From: Jimgerdemannia flammicorona
Taxonomy: Eukaryota > Mucoromycota > Endogonomycetes > Endogonales > Endogonaceae
Assembly: GCA_003990745.1 (NCBI GenBank)
Contig: RBNI01001157.1
Span: 1-24,032, forward strand
Reading direction: 5' to 3'
DNA length: 24,032 nucleotides
Part shown: positions 1-7,825 of the stretch, one piece after another
Numbering within the stretch: position 1 is the stretch's first letter
How the letters are laid out: each line of letters begins with the position of its first letter
Notes under the pieces: model-generated
What the model was told of the DNA's origin: nothing
The model's database searches: none
What the model saw: only the letters and a program-made list of their open reading frames with translations
Made by a program: the position numbers and the translations under genes

Positions 1-376
1 AAAAAAAAAAAAAAACTAGAACCATTATATTATTATTAAATAATTATATATTATAATATATTTTATATCTATTATTATTTTAAATATAATTTAATATACT
101 ATTTATAAAAGTCTTAACTCTTGTTCTTCTATTTTAGTAATAATTTTCTAATTCAATCTTTCTTTAAATACTATTTAATTTAATATAGTATATATAGTAG
201 TATTAATATTATAACAAAAGAGATTTATCTTCTTAATCTCTAAGTTTATACTTTAGATTAATATATATTGATCTTTAGAATTTTTTCTGATCTCTTAAAG
301 TTTTTTATATTTACTAATAAAGTAAACTTTATAAATTAGACTGAGATTTATTTACTTTGATCTAAAAATTATTTAT
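1..376. other. AT-rich flank without recognisable gene
   Basis: Starts with an A-run and is dominated by A and T. All frames on both strands are closed by frequent stops, and I recognise no protein or RNA motif. It forms the left flank of retrotransposon copy 1. It may belong to an older AT-rich transposon like the one at 7826-9712, but nothing in the sequence proves that. Confidence 0.6.
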
Positions 377-467
377 TGTGACAGTTGATCCGAATTAGTA
401 ACATGAAACAGGGGAAATAGACATTTGATCATGGTACCTGAATCCGATTCCCTATATAGTTTAGCCT

Positions 468-475
468 TATAAATA
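468..475 (+). promoter_or_regulatory. TATA-like box in LTR (upstream)
   Basis: TATAAATA within CCTTATAAATAGCAG. The same octamer is at 6711-6718 in the 3' LTR and on the opposite strand in both LTRs of copy 2. Either this or the second TATAAATA at 630-637 could position element transcription. Which one is used cannot be told from sequence. Confidence 0.45.
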
Positions 476-629
476 GCAGTCATATTCTGCAAAGTGCAGA
501 AACTTTAACATTTGCAAAGATTTAGAAGATGTTAGAAAGTTTGCAATCAGCGGAATCCTAGCAGATGTTGAAAGATCTGATACTTGCAGAATGACTCACT
601 ACTTAGCCACCTTATAGCTAGCAAACTTG

Positions 630-637
630 TATAAATA
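630..637 (+). promoter_or_regulatory. TATA-like box in LTR (downstream)
   Basis: TATAAATA in TTGTATAAATAACCCAG, conserved at 6873-6880. It lies about 20 bp upstream of the AATAAA at 656-661. That places TATA box and polyadenylation hexamer close together, as at a compact U3/R region. Confidence 0.45.
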
Positions 638-655
638 ACCCAGTATCTTCGAGGG

Positions 656-661
656 AATAAA
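656..661 (+). terminator. Polyadenylation-signal-like AATAAA in LTR
   Basis: AATAAA in GGGAATAAACCTC, repeated at 6899-6904 in the 3' LTR. In the 3' LTR it would serve to end the genomic transcript. This is a hexamer match only. Confidence 0.35.
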
Positions 662-843
662 CCTCAGATTGAAATAGTTCAAAGCAAAGAGAAAGCAAAG
701 GAACTAGTAAGCCTGTGGGCAGATACACTTCGAACTCATCCACCCCTGCATACCAAGGACTCTGCAGAGTCAAAGAAGATCAAGAATTCAAGATACAGAA
801 ATCCGACATACTTACAAGGTTAAGTGTCCACTACATTACAACT

Positions 844-860
844 TGGTGCCCATTGACTGG
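844..860 (+). other. Primer-binding site of copy 1
   Basis: TGGTGCCCATTGACTGG begins three bases after the LTR end. It starts with TGG, the complement of a tRNA CCA tail. Copy 2 has the matching site on the other strand at 15867-15883 with one transition (GGCTGG). I cannot say which tRNA primes. The complementarity could also extend into TGATTCAAG downstream. Confidence 0.65.
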
Positions 861-942
861 TGATTCAAGACGAATCTCTCACTTTTAAGCTGAATAACGA
901 ACAACCGCTATCACAAGAACTCATATAACACAATCAGACAAA

Positions 943-2028
943 ATGGACATGAGACTACCTATATTCCATGGATATACTTTGGATGAATCAATCATCATCT
1001 TCATAGACGATTTCGAGTAGTATGCTGCTGTTAGAACCTTAACTGCAGGACAGCAAGTAGCCCTCATGCTCTACAGCCTACGAGGACCTGCAAGAGCAGC
1101 ATTTACAGCTACAACCCATGCAGGAAATGATGCTGATACTATACTGATAGCACAGAAGACCTGGCTCTGGAATACCTATTATACAGACAAGAGCAAGCAA
1201 GCCCTGAAGGACCAGCTCAATACAACATATCAAGGAATGAGCGAGGATCCAAACACATTCTTCACAAGAATCCAATATCAGATAATCCTCGCAGATTATG
1301 CTGATGCCATCCGAGATCAAGTAGCTGAAGCAACCTTTATGAAAGGAGTTCACCCAGAGATAGCCTTGGCCATCTGCTCATCACCAGTAGTCCTGGATCT
1401 GGCACAAAAGGTCACCTATGCTCAGTGATATTGGATAGCCAGACATCCACAAGACCACACAATGGAAAGAGTGACTGGAGTTAGAATCGAAGCACCCAAG
1501 CCAACTAGTGTGATCCCTACCACTATGATCAATCGAAACACACCTCAGCTAAGAGCTACAGAAAAACAGAGAAACAGCGATCCTATGGAAGAACTTGCCA
1601 AGCAGTTCACCGAAATGACTGCTCACCTAGGAGATGTGGTAAAGAAAATCAGAGGAAGAGATCGCCACCCAATTTAGAAGTTTGCTGCCACCTCAGACAA
1701 GAAGAAAGGTACCTGCTACAGCTGCAGAGAAGAAGGCCACTACTCATATGAATGTATGAGTGAAACTAAGCGCAAGGCCCAGCCAAGCAATGCTACTACT
1801 AGAAATAAGGAGCAAGCCAACATCATCACCTTCAAGGAGATCAGAGATTCAGATGAGGAATAGGAGGCCTATCCTGCTCAGACCATGAAGAAGGATGTTC
1901 GCAAGGAACCCTACAAGAGACTGCCAGGAAGACCCAAGAAGAACCCAGTGGAAAAGCAGATAGAAACAACCACAGAAAGCCAAGCTGAAGAAATGGATCA
2001 AGACATAGAGCTCGAGCAAGCAGTCTAA
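943..2028 (+). pseudogene. gag: Retrotransposon Gag (copy 1), stops in frame
   Basis: The capsid/nucleocapsid precursor, which packages element RNA in virus-like particles. The frame opens at ATG 943, the first ATG after the primer-binding site to give the Gag frame. Copy 2 starts at the matching ATG (15772, - strand). Stops interrupt it at 1018 (TAG; copy 2 has CAG), 1426 (TGA), 1675 (TAG; copy 2 CAG) and 1861 (TAG; copy 2 TGG). The N-terminal part (943-1430) is a Gag-like helical region with LRGPARAAF and a WL..YYTDK stretch. A zinc knuckle CYSCREEGHYSYEC (CX2CX4HX4C) lies near 1717-1758, followed by a basic, proline-rich tail (RLPGRPKKNP). I end Gag at TAA 2026-2028, with TGA 2038-2040 just after, because both stops are conserved in copy 2. 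They may be the true gag/pol boundary rather than damage. Confidence 0.85.
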
Positions 2029-2040
2029 GATATCATCTGA

Positions 2041-2640
2041 GGAACCACTCCAGCAAGTGAAGGAGAAAAGGAGAAGAAGCTTCGCAAGACTAAGACTTTT
2101 AAGTATGATATCTTCAAGGATCTCAGCTAACAAAAAGTCAATACTACCTTCGGCCAGCTGGCAGAAATCCCCACATTCAGGCAGCAAATGAGATTTGGAC
2201 TGGCAGAAACTACCAAGGAGCAAGGCTGGAAGATAACCGAGGCCAATAATGTTCAAGAAGACTCCAGAGAAGAAAGTGAAGACAACCACAAGACTTCTAC
2301 CTATGCAACCTGCCAAATTAAAGATAGAATCTTTGAAGCCATTATAGACACAGGAGCAGGAGGATGTCTCCTCAGTAAGAAGGCAGTAGATCACTTAGGA
2401 TGGGAGATCGAAGAAGCAACCAAGCTAGTATTCATCATAGTAGATGGTACAAGAGCCATCCCTTTGAGAAAGATCTGAGATGTTCCCATCAAGTTTGGAG
2501 GAGCAACCATCCTGGTTGATGTGATTGTAACCAATGCAACCAACTATGACATCCTTATCAGCAACCAGTGGCTTCACAAAGCCAGAGCAATAATCAATCT
2601 GAATGCACAGAAGATGCAGATTGTCTACTGAGGACAAAAG
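2041..2640 (+). pseudogene. Retroviral-type aspartic protease region of pol (copy 1)
   Basis: Same reading frame as Gag. The active-site motif is IIDTGAGGCLLS, with the Asp codon at 2347, followed by a hydrophobic strand and the second protease motif NYDILISNQWLHKA near 2545-2582. Copy 2 reads NYDILIGNQWL there, so copy 1 has G to S. Such proteases work as homodimers and cut the Gag-Pol precursor. In-frame stops lie at 2128 (TAA; copy 2 CAA), 2476 (TGA; copy 2 CGA) and 2629 (TGA; copy 2 CAA). A charged N-terminal leader precedes the catalytic part. The downstream dUTPase-RT region continues in this frame, so the protease belongs to a Pro-Pol polyprotein. Confidence 0.87.
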
Positions 2641-3430
2641 ATGCGAATCCCTATCAATGTTAACAAAGGAGTGCTCCCCAAGATAGAGGAAGAAGAAGGC
2701 AAGCAAGAGGAAGCCTACATGGTAACCACACAGAAAAAGAAGAAGAAAGTCAGATGGATGAGTGAGGAGGAATGGTGCAAGAAGATTGCAGAAGGATATA
2801 TGCCACAAGGAGTCTGCCCCCACGGAATCAAGATGTACTGTATGGAGCATATCAATGATTGCTACCAATGCATTGGTAGAATCAAGAAGATCCACCATGA
2901 AAGAAAACAGAAGGTTCTCAAAGAACAGGCCAGAAGAAAAAAGGAAGAGGAGGAAGATGATGAGCCACCAGCCCTCCTAGAAGACAGTGACGATGAAGAA
3001 GAGATCAAGGTCAAGATTCGGAAAATCCATCCTGATGCAGTTCTACCAGAATACAAGTCAAAAAATGCAGCTGGAATGGATATCACCACAGTGGAGGAAA
3101 CCATACTGGAGCCCCAGACAACTACTCTACTCACAACTGGACTGGAGATGACCATCCCAAAGGACCACATTGGAATTCTCAAAACAAGAAGCAGCCTGGC
3201 AAAAAGCGAAATCACCATTGAAGGAGGAGTTATCGATTCAGACTATATTGGAGAAATATTGCTCATTGCAAGGAATCACAATCCTACAATCCCATTTCCA
3301 ATCAAGAAGAAGGACCAATTGGCACAGATGCTGATCTTCCCAGTACTATAACTGAAGATCATGGAAGTCAAGAAGTTGCAGGAAACAGAGAGAGGAAGGA
3401 AGGAATTCGGATCCACAGGAAGAGGAGTAT
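2641..3430 (+). pseudogene. Cys/His linker plus dUTPase domain inside pol (copy 1)
   Basis: A trimeric-type dUTPase (dUTP to dUMP + PPi, keeping uracil out of cDNA) embedded between protease and RT. All five family motifs are present in order: AAGMDI (3067-3084), GILKTRSSLAKS (from 3172), GGVIDSDYIGE (3223-3255, catalytic Asp codon 3235), KKDQLAQM (near 3310) and a C-terminal FGSTG (3406-3420). Motif 5 lies beyond a TAA at 3349 where copy 2 reads CAA, so the domain once ran through. Before it (2641-3020) is a basic linker with a Cys/His cluster (codons 2815-2871) and an acidic stretch EDSDDEEE. Length and motif spacing fit a cellular-type dUTPase of about 130 residues. Copy 2 has the same domain at about 13305-13700 but with the catalytic Asp changed to Asn. 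An alternative, a host gene fused by chance, is excluded by its presence in both copies. Confidence 0.9.
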
Positions 3431-4941
3431 TCGCCAGTACCAAAATCACCGAATTAGATCACAAGAAGGAGGAGACCACAACCAAGTACAGCTACACTAT
3501 TGGGAATGAATTTCCTCTCAAGAAAGAACTCAAGAAGATACTCTATGAATTTGAGGATGTTCTTGCCACAGATTTCAAAGATATCAAAGGAAAAACCCCA
3601 CATTACTATCATGATGTAGACACAGAAGATACTGAACCAATCTATCAGAAGGTAAGACCCATTCTGCCAGCCTACCATGAATGGCTCAGAGAAGAAATCA
3701 AGCAGATGGAAGAAGCCGGTATTATTAAAGAAGCCAGTAGTCCCTGGGCTTCACCAGTTGTACTAGCCCCAAAGAAAGGAAACAAGCCAGGAGAATTTGC
3801 ACCAAGACTCTGTACCAATTACAGAAAGCTCAACTTGGTTACCAAGAAGGATCACCAACCACTGCCTCTCATCAGTGACATTCTTATAACTCTGGGAGAT
3901 GAGGCACAATACTACAGCACCTTGGACCTATACTCGGGATTCTATCAAATTGGCCTCACAGAAGCAGCGAGTGAGAAATCAGCTTTCATCACCCCAGATG
4001 GAACCTATGTCTACCTGCGAATGCCATTTGGAATATGCAATGTACCAGCAAGCTTTCAGCAAATGATGAACAAAATCTTTCACTATGACATGGGGAGATG
4101 GATGATGGTTTATGTAGACAACATAATCATCTACAGCAAGACAGCCGAAGAATATCTGCAGCACATCCAGCAGATGATGGAAAGATTGAGGAAGCATGGT
4201 CTTTACATCAAACCGAAGAAATGCAAGTTTGTGGAAATCGAGATCTCTTACCTTAGACATGTTATCAACCGAGATGAAACACACACGGACCCCCTCAAGA
4301 TACAGGCAGTAGTAGCATATCCAAGACCTACTACAGTCACTGAAGCCCAAGCCTTCATGGGACTTGCCTCCTATTATTGCAGATTTATTAGAGGATTTTC
4401 CAATATTGCAGGCCCAATTTACGAACTCAACAAGAAGGATATCAAGTTCCAATGGACTGGCAGGCAACAAAAAGCATTTGATGAACTCAAGGTCAGGCTG
4501 ATCCAGGCACCCATCCTTAGAAGATCTGATTGGACTCAAGAATTTATCCTACAGACAGATGCAAGCACACAAGGACTTGGAGCAGTCCTGGCCCAGAAAA
4601 AGGACAAAGTAGAGTATGTCATTGCATACCTAAGCCGAGGAACCAGAGGAGCTGAAAAAGAATATGAATCCTACAAGTTAGAATGCCTTGCAGTCATCTG
4701 GGCTGTGGAAAAGTTCCACTACTACCTCGCTGGAAGACACTTCACTATCCAGACAGACCACTCAGCCCTTACCTGGCTACTGACCACTGGACAACCCAAA
4801 GGAATCTATGCCAGATGGATCATAAAGTTATAAGCCTATGATGTAACAATCGTACACCACCCAGGAAGAACCAATGCCAATGCAGATGCCCTCTTACAGA
4901 TACCCCAAAATATCTCCAACCAGCAAATCAATCATGAATAA
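3361..4941 (+). pseudogene. pol: Reverse transcriptase - RNase H region of pol (copy 1)
   Basis: The frame is open from 3361 to 4830. RT motifs run in order: WLREEIKQMEEAGIIKEA, SPWASPVVLAPKK, RLCTNYRKLN, LPLISDIL, YSTLDLYSGFYQI (first catalytic Asp), RMPFGICNVPASFQ and then YVDN (4111-4122). Copy 2 has YIDD at the matching site, so copy 1 carries an Asp to Asn change at 4120 that should abolish polymerisation. The connection/thumb includes TEAQAFMGLASYYCRFI, which is typical of Ty3/gypsy. RNase H follows with FILQTDAS (Asp 4558), KLECLAVIWA (Glu 4681) and QTDHSALTWLL (Asp 4756). A TAA at 4831, shared with copy 2, breaks the frame, which then runs through VHHPGR to TAA 4939-4941. The integrase ATG overlaps that stop. 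Confidence 0.93.
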
Positions 4942-6136
4942 GGAACTCTACTATGGAATCATCACCTACCTGGGACAGCAAAAGATGCCCCAACATCTAG
5001 AAGAATGGACACAAACAATTATCAGCAGGACATGGAAACAATTCGAAACCGATGGAGAAACACTGAAGAAAGGAAAACTACTAGTCATACCCGATCACAA
5101 GAAGGAATAAGCAATGAAATCAATATACAAACTTGGCCATCTAGGAGGAAAAAACACATACGATAAAGCAAGAAGAACAATGTGGTGGCCAGGAATGGAG
5201 GAAGATATCAGACAATTTGTCAAGACCTGCGACAAATGCCAGAAACAAAAACAAGACCAATGAAATCAAGCCCCGGGATCGGCGCATATAGAACTGGTAC
5301 CATTCGCCCACATTGCAATGGATGTAATTGGTCCTCTACCCCTGACCTTGACTGGCAACTGATATATCATTGTCATTGTGGACCTCTTCACAAAATGGAT
5401 AGAGGCAGGACCCCTCAAGAAAGCCAATGCACAGTCAATTGCTGATTTCTTTCACAAAGAAATTATCTGCCGATTCAAGACCCCAGTACAAGTCACCACA
5501 GACAGAGGAATAGAATTTGTGAACCAGTTCTTTGAGATCCTCTACAAGAAATACAGAATCCAGCATATTCGAACCACAGCATACCATCCTCAAGGAAATG
5601 GACAAGCAGAAAGAACCAACAAAATACTCAAGAATGTTATCACCAAGATCTGTAATAACTATGAAAATTGGGATCACTATCTATCAATAGCATTATCCAC
5701 TCTTCGGAATATTCGATCATAAAGCACCCACTTCACCCCTCAGAAAATGCTGTTCGAAGAAGAAAGTTCTCAAGAAATCTTATCATCCAATGGAGATGCT
5801 GTCTGGAAACGCATGGACACAGAGATATGGAAACTACACCAAATCAGGAAGAAGGCTGAAGATTACATCATTAAGGTGCAGACACTTCAATGGAACAATG
5901 CAGAAAAGACCCACAAGCCCTTGGAGATTATCAAGATAGGAGACAAAGTCCTAGTGTATTGGAATATGGTGGAAGCTTCATGGTCATGAAAACTGGAGCC
6001 CAAGTGGGAAGGACCTTACCTGGTGCAAGATATAAAAGGAACTACCTTTTGGCTATGAAAAACTTCAGGCACAATCATCCCTACTACTATTCACCAAAAC
6101 CGAATCAAGAAGTATCATGACCAGTCAACGAAGTAA
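4934..6136 (+). pseudogene. Retrotransposon integrase (copy 1), separate frame
   Basis: Joins element cDNA to chromosomal DNA. The frame differs from RT-RNase H. I start it at ATG 4934, which overlaps the upstream TAA (4939-4941), an arrangement also seen in copy 2. The N-terminal zinc domain has His (5138) and CDKC (5228-5239), but the first His is Tyr in copy 1 (codon 5126) and His in copy 2. The catalytic core is D (5321, AMDVIGPL), D (5501, TTDRG) and E (5609, GQAERTNK), a classical DD35E spacing. The C-terminus has WEGPYLV, a GPY/F-type module, and RIKKYHD. I see no chromodomain. In-frame stops are TAA 5108, TGA 5261 (shared with copy 2), TGA near 5369, TAA 5720 and TGA 5987. The final stop TAA 6134-6136 lies inside ORF3. 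Confidence 0.9.
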
Positions 6137-6578
6137 TGCTGCTGCCCTCAAGATCACTAGCACGGCCCAACAAGCTATAGAAAGACAGTGGTGTTCCACC
6201 GAGCCACCAATGATGGAGGAATCCTTCGACAGTATCCAGAGTATAGTGCAGATACACTTATCATGAATCTTATATTTCAAGGCCTACCAGAACTGAACCG
6301 AGTTCCAGGAATACTTCAAGTTGGGACAGCTACTGAATTCAAAACCGAAGATGGGAAAAGAAGACTGGATCAAGGAATGTCAGCTCTCCTACATTCAAAT
6401 TATGATTGCAAAAAGAGTACACAAGTTATTTAAGGATGACGAAGCAGCCTTAGCCTACTTCCGGGAAGTAACTCCAGGAGAGTTTGGATATATCAAGAGG
6501 CAACACTGGAGGAACATAATGGCACAAATTGTGCAGTACAAGGAGATACAAATCGTAGAAGCCTGGGAGTTCGAGTGA
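6117..6578 (+). pseudogene. ORF3: extra reading frame downstream of integrase (copy 1)
   Basis: A 154-codon frame (third phase relative to gag-pol and integrase) from ATG 6117 to TGA 6576-6578, overlapping the integrase end by 20 nt. Copy 2 has the same frame, start, stop and exact length (462 nt; 10217-10678, - strand). Two TGA codons interrupt it here (6264 and 6294), and the second is at the same place in copy 2. The protein is hydrophilic and mixed-charge, with no signal peptide or membrane segment, so it is not Env-like. The C-terminal half reads KEDWIKECQLSYIQIMIAKR, then KDDEAALAYFREVTPGEFGY, ending EAWEFE. I recognise no family. Candidate roles are an accessory factor or a spliced C-terminal extension of integrase, but neither is shown. 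Confidence 0.6.
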
Positions 6579-6609
6579 ATAGGATACTCCAGGGATGGAT
6601 CACCTATTC

Positions 6610-6619
6610 AGGAGGAAGA
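6610..6619 (+). other. Polypurine tract of copy 1
   Basis: AGGAGGAAGA directly abuts the first base of the 3' LTR (6620). This is the expected position and composition for the RNase H-resistant primer of plus-strand DNA synthesis. Copy 2 has the exact reverse complement at 10176-10185. Confidence 0.8.
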
Positions 6620-7083
6620 TGTGAAAGTTGATCTGAATTAGTAACATGAAACAGGGAAAATAGACATTTGATCACAGTACCTGAATCCAATTCCCTATAT
6701 AGTTTAGCCTTATAAATAGCAGTCATATTCTGCAAAGTGCAGAAACTTTAACATTTGCAAAGATTTAGAAGATGTTAGAAAGTTTGTAATCAGCAGAATC
6801 CTAGCAGATGTTGAAAGATCCGATACTTGCAGAATGACTCACTACTTAGCCATCTTATAGCTAGCAAACTTGTATAAATAACCCAGTATCTTCGAGTGAA
6901 TAAACCTCAGATCGAAATAGTTCAAAGCAAAGAGAAAGCAAAGGAACTAGTAAGCCTGCGGGCAGATACACTTCGAACTCACCCACCCCTGCATACTGAG
7001 AACTCCGCGGAGTCAAAAAAGATCAAGAATTCAAGATACAGAAATCTGATGTACTTACAAGGTTAAGCGTCTGCTACATTACA
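6620..7083 (+). repeat. 3' LTR of copy 1
   Basis: 464 bp from TGTGAAAG to ATTACA, directly after the purine tract. It retains TATAAATA at 6711-6718 and 6873-6880 and AATAAA at 6899-6904. CTAT follows, possibly a decayed partner of TTAT before the 5' LTR. Confidence 0.93.
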
Positions 7084-7299
7084 CTATATATATATATATA
7101 TATTTTTTTAAACATACTTTAATTGGATTTTAGATTTATATAGTTTTATATTTCTTGAAGAAAAGGTTTAATTATGCCAGAACTTATATTTTGGAGCTAA
7201 AGTTGATAGTTCTCAAATTATTGCAACTGAGTTAAAAATTCTGAAGAAGAAACTAACTGACTTTTTATTTTATATTATCTCATTTGAGATATCTTTTAA
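7084..7299. other. AT-rich spacer with (TA)n tract
   Basis: An alternating TA run of about 19 bp (7085-7103) abuts the 3' LTR of copy 1 and is followed by T-rich, stop-laden sequence. I find no coding or RNA motif. Confidence 0.5.
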
Positions 7300-7765
7300 A
7301 AATTCTCCATTTCAATTATTATTCCATCTTAATTATTGTCTCTATCTCAATTGTCATCTCAATTATTATTTGTTATCTTAATTATTATTCTACCTCAATT
7401 ATCATTCTGTCTTAATCATCATTTTGTCTCAATTATTATCTCAATTATCTCAATCATCATTCTATCTCAATTACCTCAATTATCTTAATCTCATTCTGTC
7501 TCAATCATTATTCTCTCTCAATTATTATTTTATCTCAATTGTCATCTCAATCACCTCAATTATCATTCTGTCTCAATCATCTCAATCATCTCAATCTTAT
7601 TCTATCTCAATCATTATTTCATCTCAATTATCATCATCTCAATCATTATTCCATCTTAATTATCATTCTATTTCAACTGTTATTCTATCTCAATCATCAT
7701 CTCGATTGTCTTTCCATCTTAATCATTATTACAATCATTGTTCTAATCATTATTCTATCTCAATA
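7300..7765. repeat. Degenerate pyrimidine-biased tandem repeat
   Basis: About 465 bp built from irregular copies of CTCAATTATTATTCTAT and the shorter CTCAATCAT. Period is variable (roughly 9-17 bp), with C/T transitions between copies. Frames through it are open only because the unit lacks many stops (Ser-Gln-Leu-rich translations). I do not call a gene. Confidence 0.8.
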
Positions 7766-7785
7766 AAAAAAAAATAGCATCAAAA

Positions 7786-7810
7786 AGACAATTTGTTCAT
7801 TTACAAATAT
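7786..7810 (+). repeat. Candidate left terminal repeat of the DNA transposon
   Basis: AGACAATT followed within 10 bases by ACAAATATT. The reverse complement of 16419-16438 contains AGACAATT followed by GAGGCAAATATT. The match is short, imperfect and lies in AT-rich DNA, so it is only a candidate. Confidence 0.2.
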
Positions 7811-7825
7811 TATTAAAAAAAAACA

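Larger units (their letters stand above)
377..840 (+). repeat. 5' LTR of copy 1
   Basis: 464 bp, identical in length to 6620-7083. By hand alignment the two differ at about 26 positions, all but about two of them transitions, many at CpG. It contains two TATAAATA boxes and an AATAAA hexamer, which also appear in the other LTRs. It ends three bases before the primer-binding site, which fixes it as the upstream LTR. Confidence 0.93.
377..7083 (+). mobile_element. Ty3/gypsy-type LTR retrotransposon, copy 1 (with dUTPase), decayed
   Basis: Complete LTR element of 6707 bp. Two 464-bp LTRs (377-840, 6620-7083) begin TGTGA and end TTACA, giving TGT...ACA termini. A primer-binding site follows the 5' LTR after three bases and a purine tract abuts the 3' LTR. 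The domain order is gag (zinc knuckle), aspartic protease, dUTPase, RT, RNase H, integrase, which is the Ty3/gypsy order because integrase is last. The flanking tetranucleotides TTAT (373-376) and CTAT (7084-7087) could be a target duplication with one transition. Several in-frame stops and a YVDN RT motif make it non-autonomous today. A second copy lies inverted at 9713-16350. The element family name is not known to me. Confidence 0.93.

Noticed and set aside
1849..2394. 181-codon frame on the - strand opposite the protease region
   Set aside because: Antisense shadow of the gag-pol frame, with no motif. Similar antisense frames across both retroelements were dismissed for the same reason.
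6060..6136. Chromodomain at the integrase C-terminus
   Set aside because: The frame ends soon after the GPY/F-type module. No chromodomain aromatic residues are visible in this or the ORF3 frame.
6579..6619. Possible env gene between integrase and 3' LTR
   Set aside because: Only ORF3 (6117-6578) lies there, and it has no signal peptide or membrane segment.
7424..7777. Ser/Gln/Leu-rich reading frames in the degenerate repeat
   Set aside because: Low-complexity repeat translation only.
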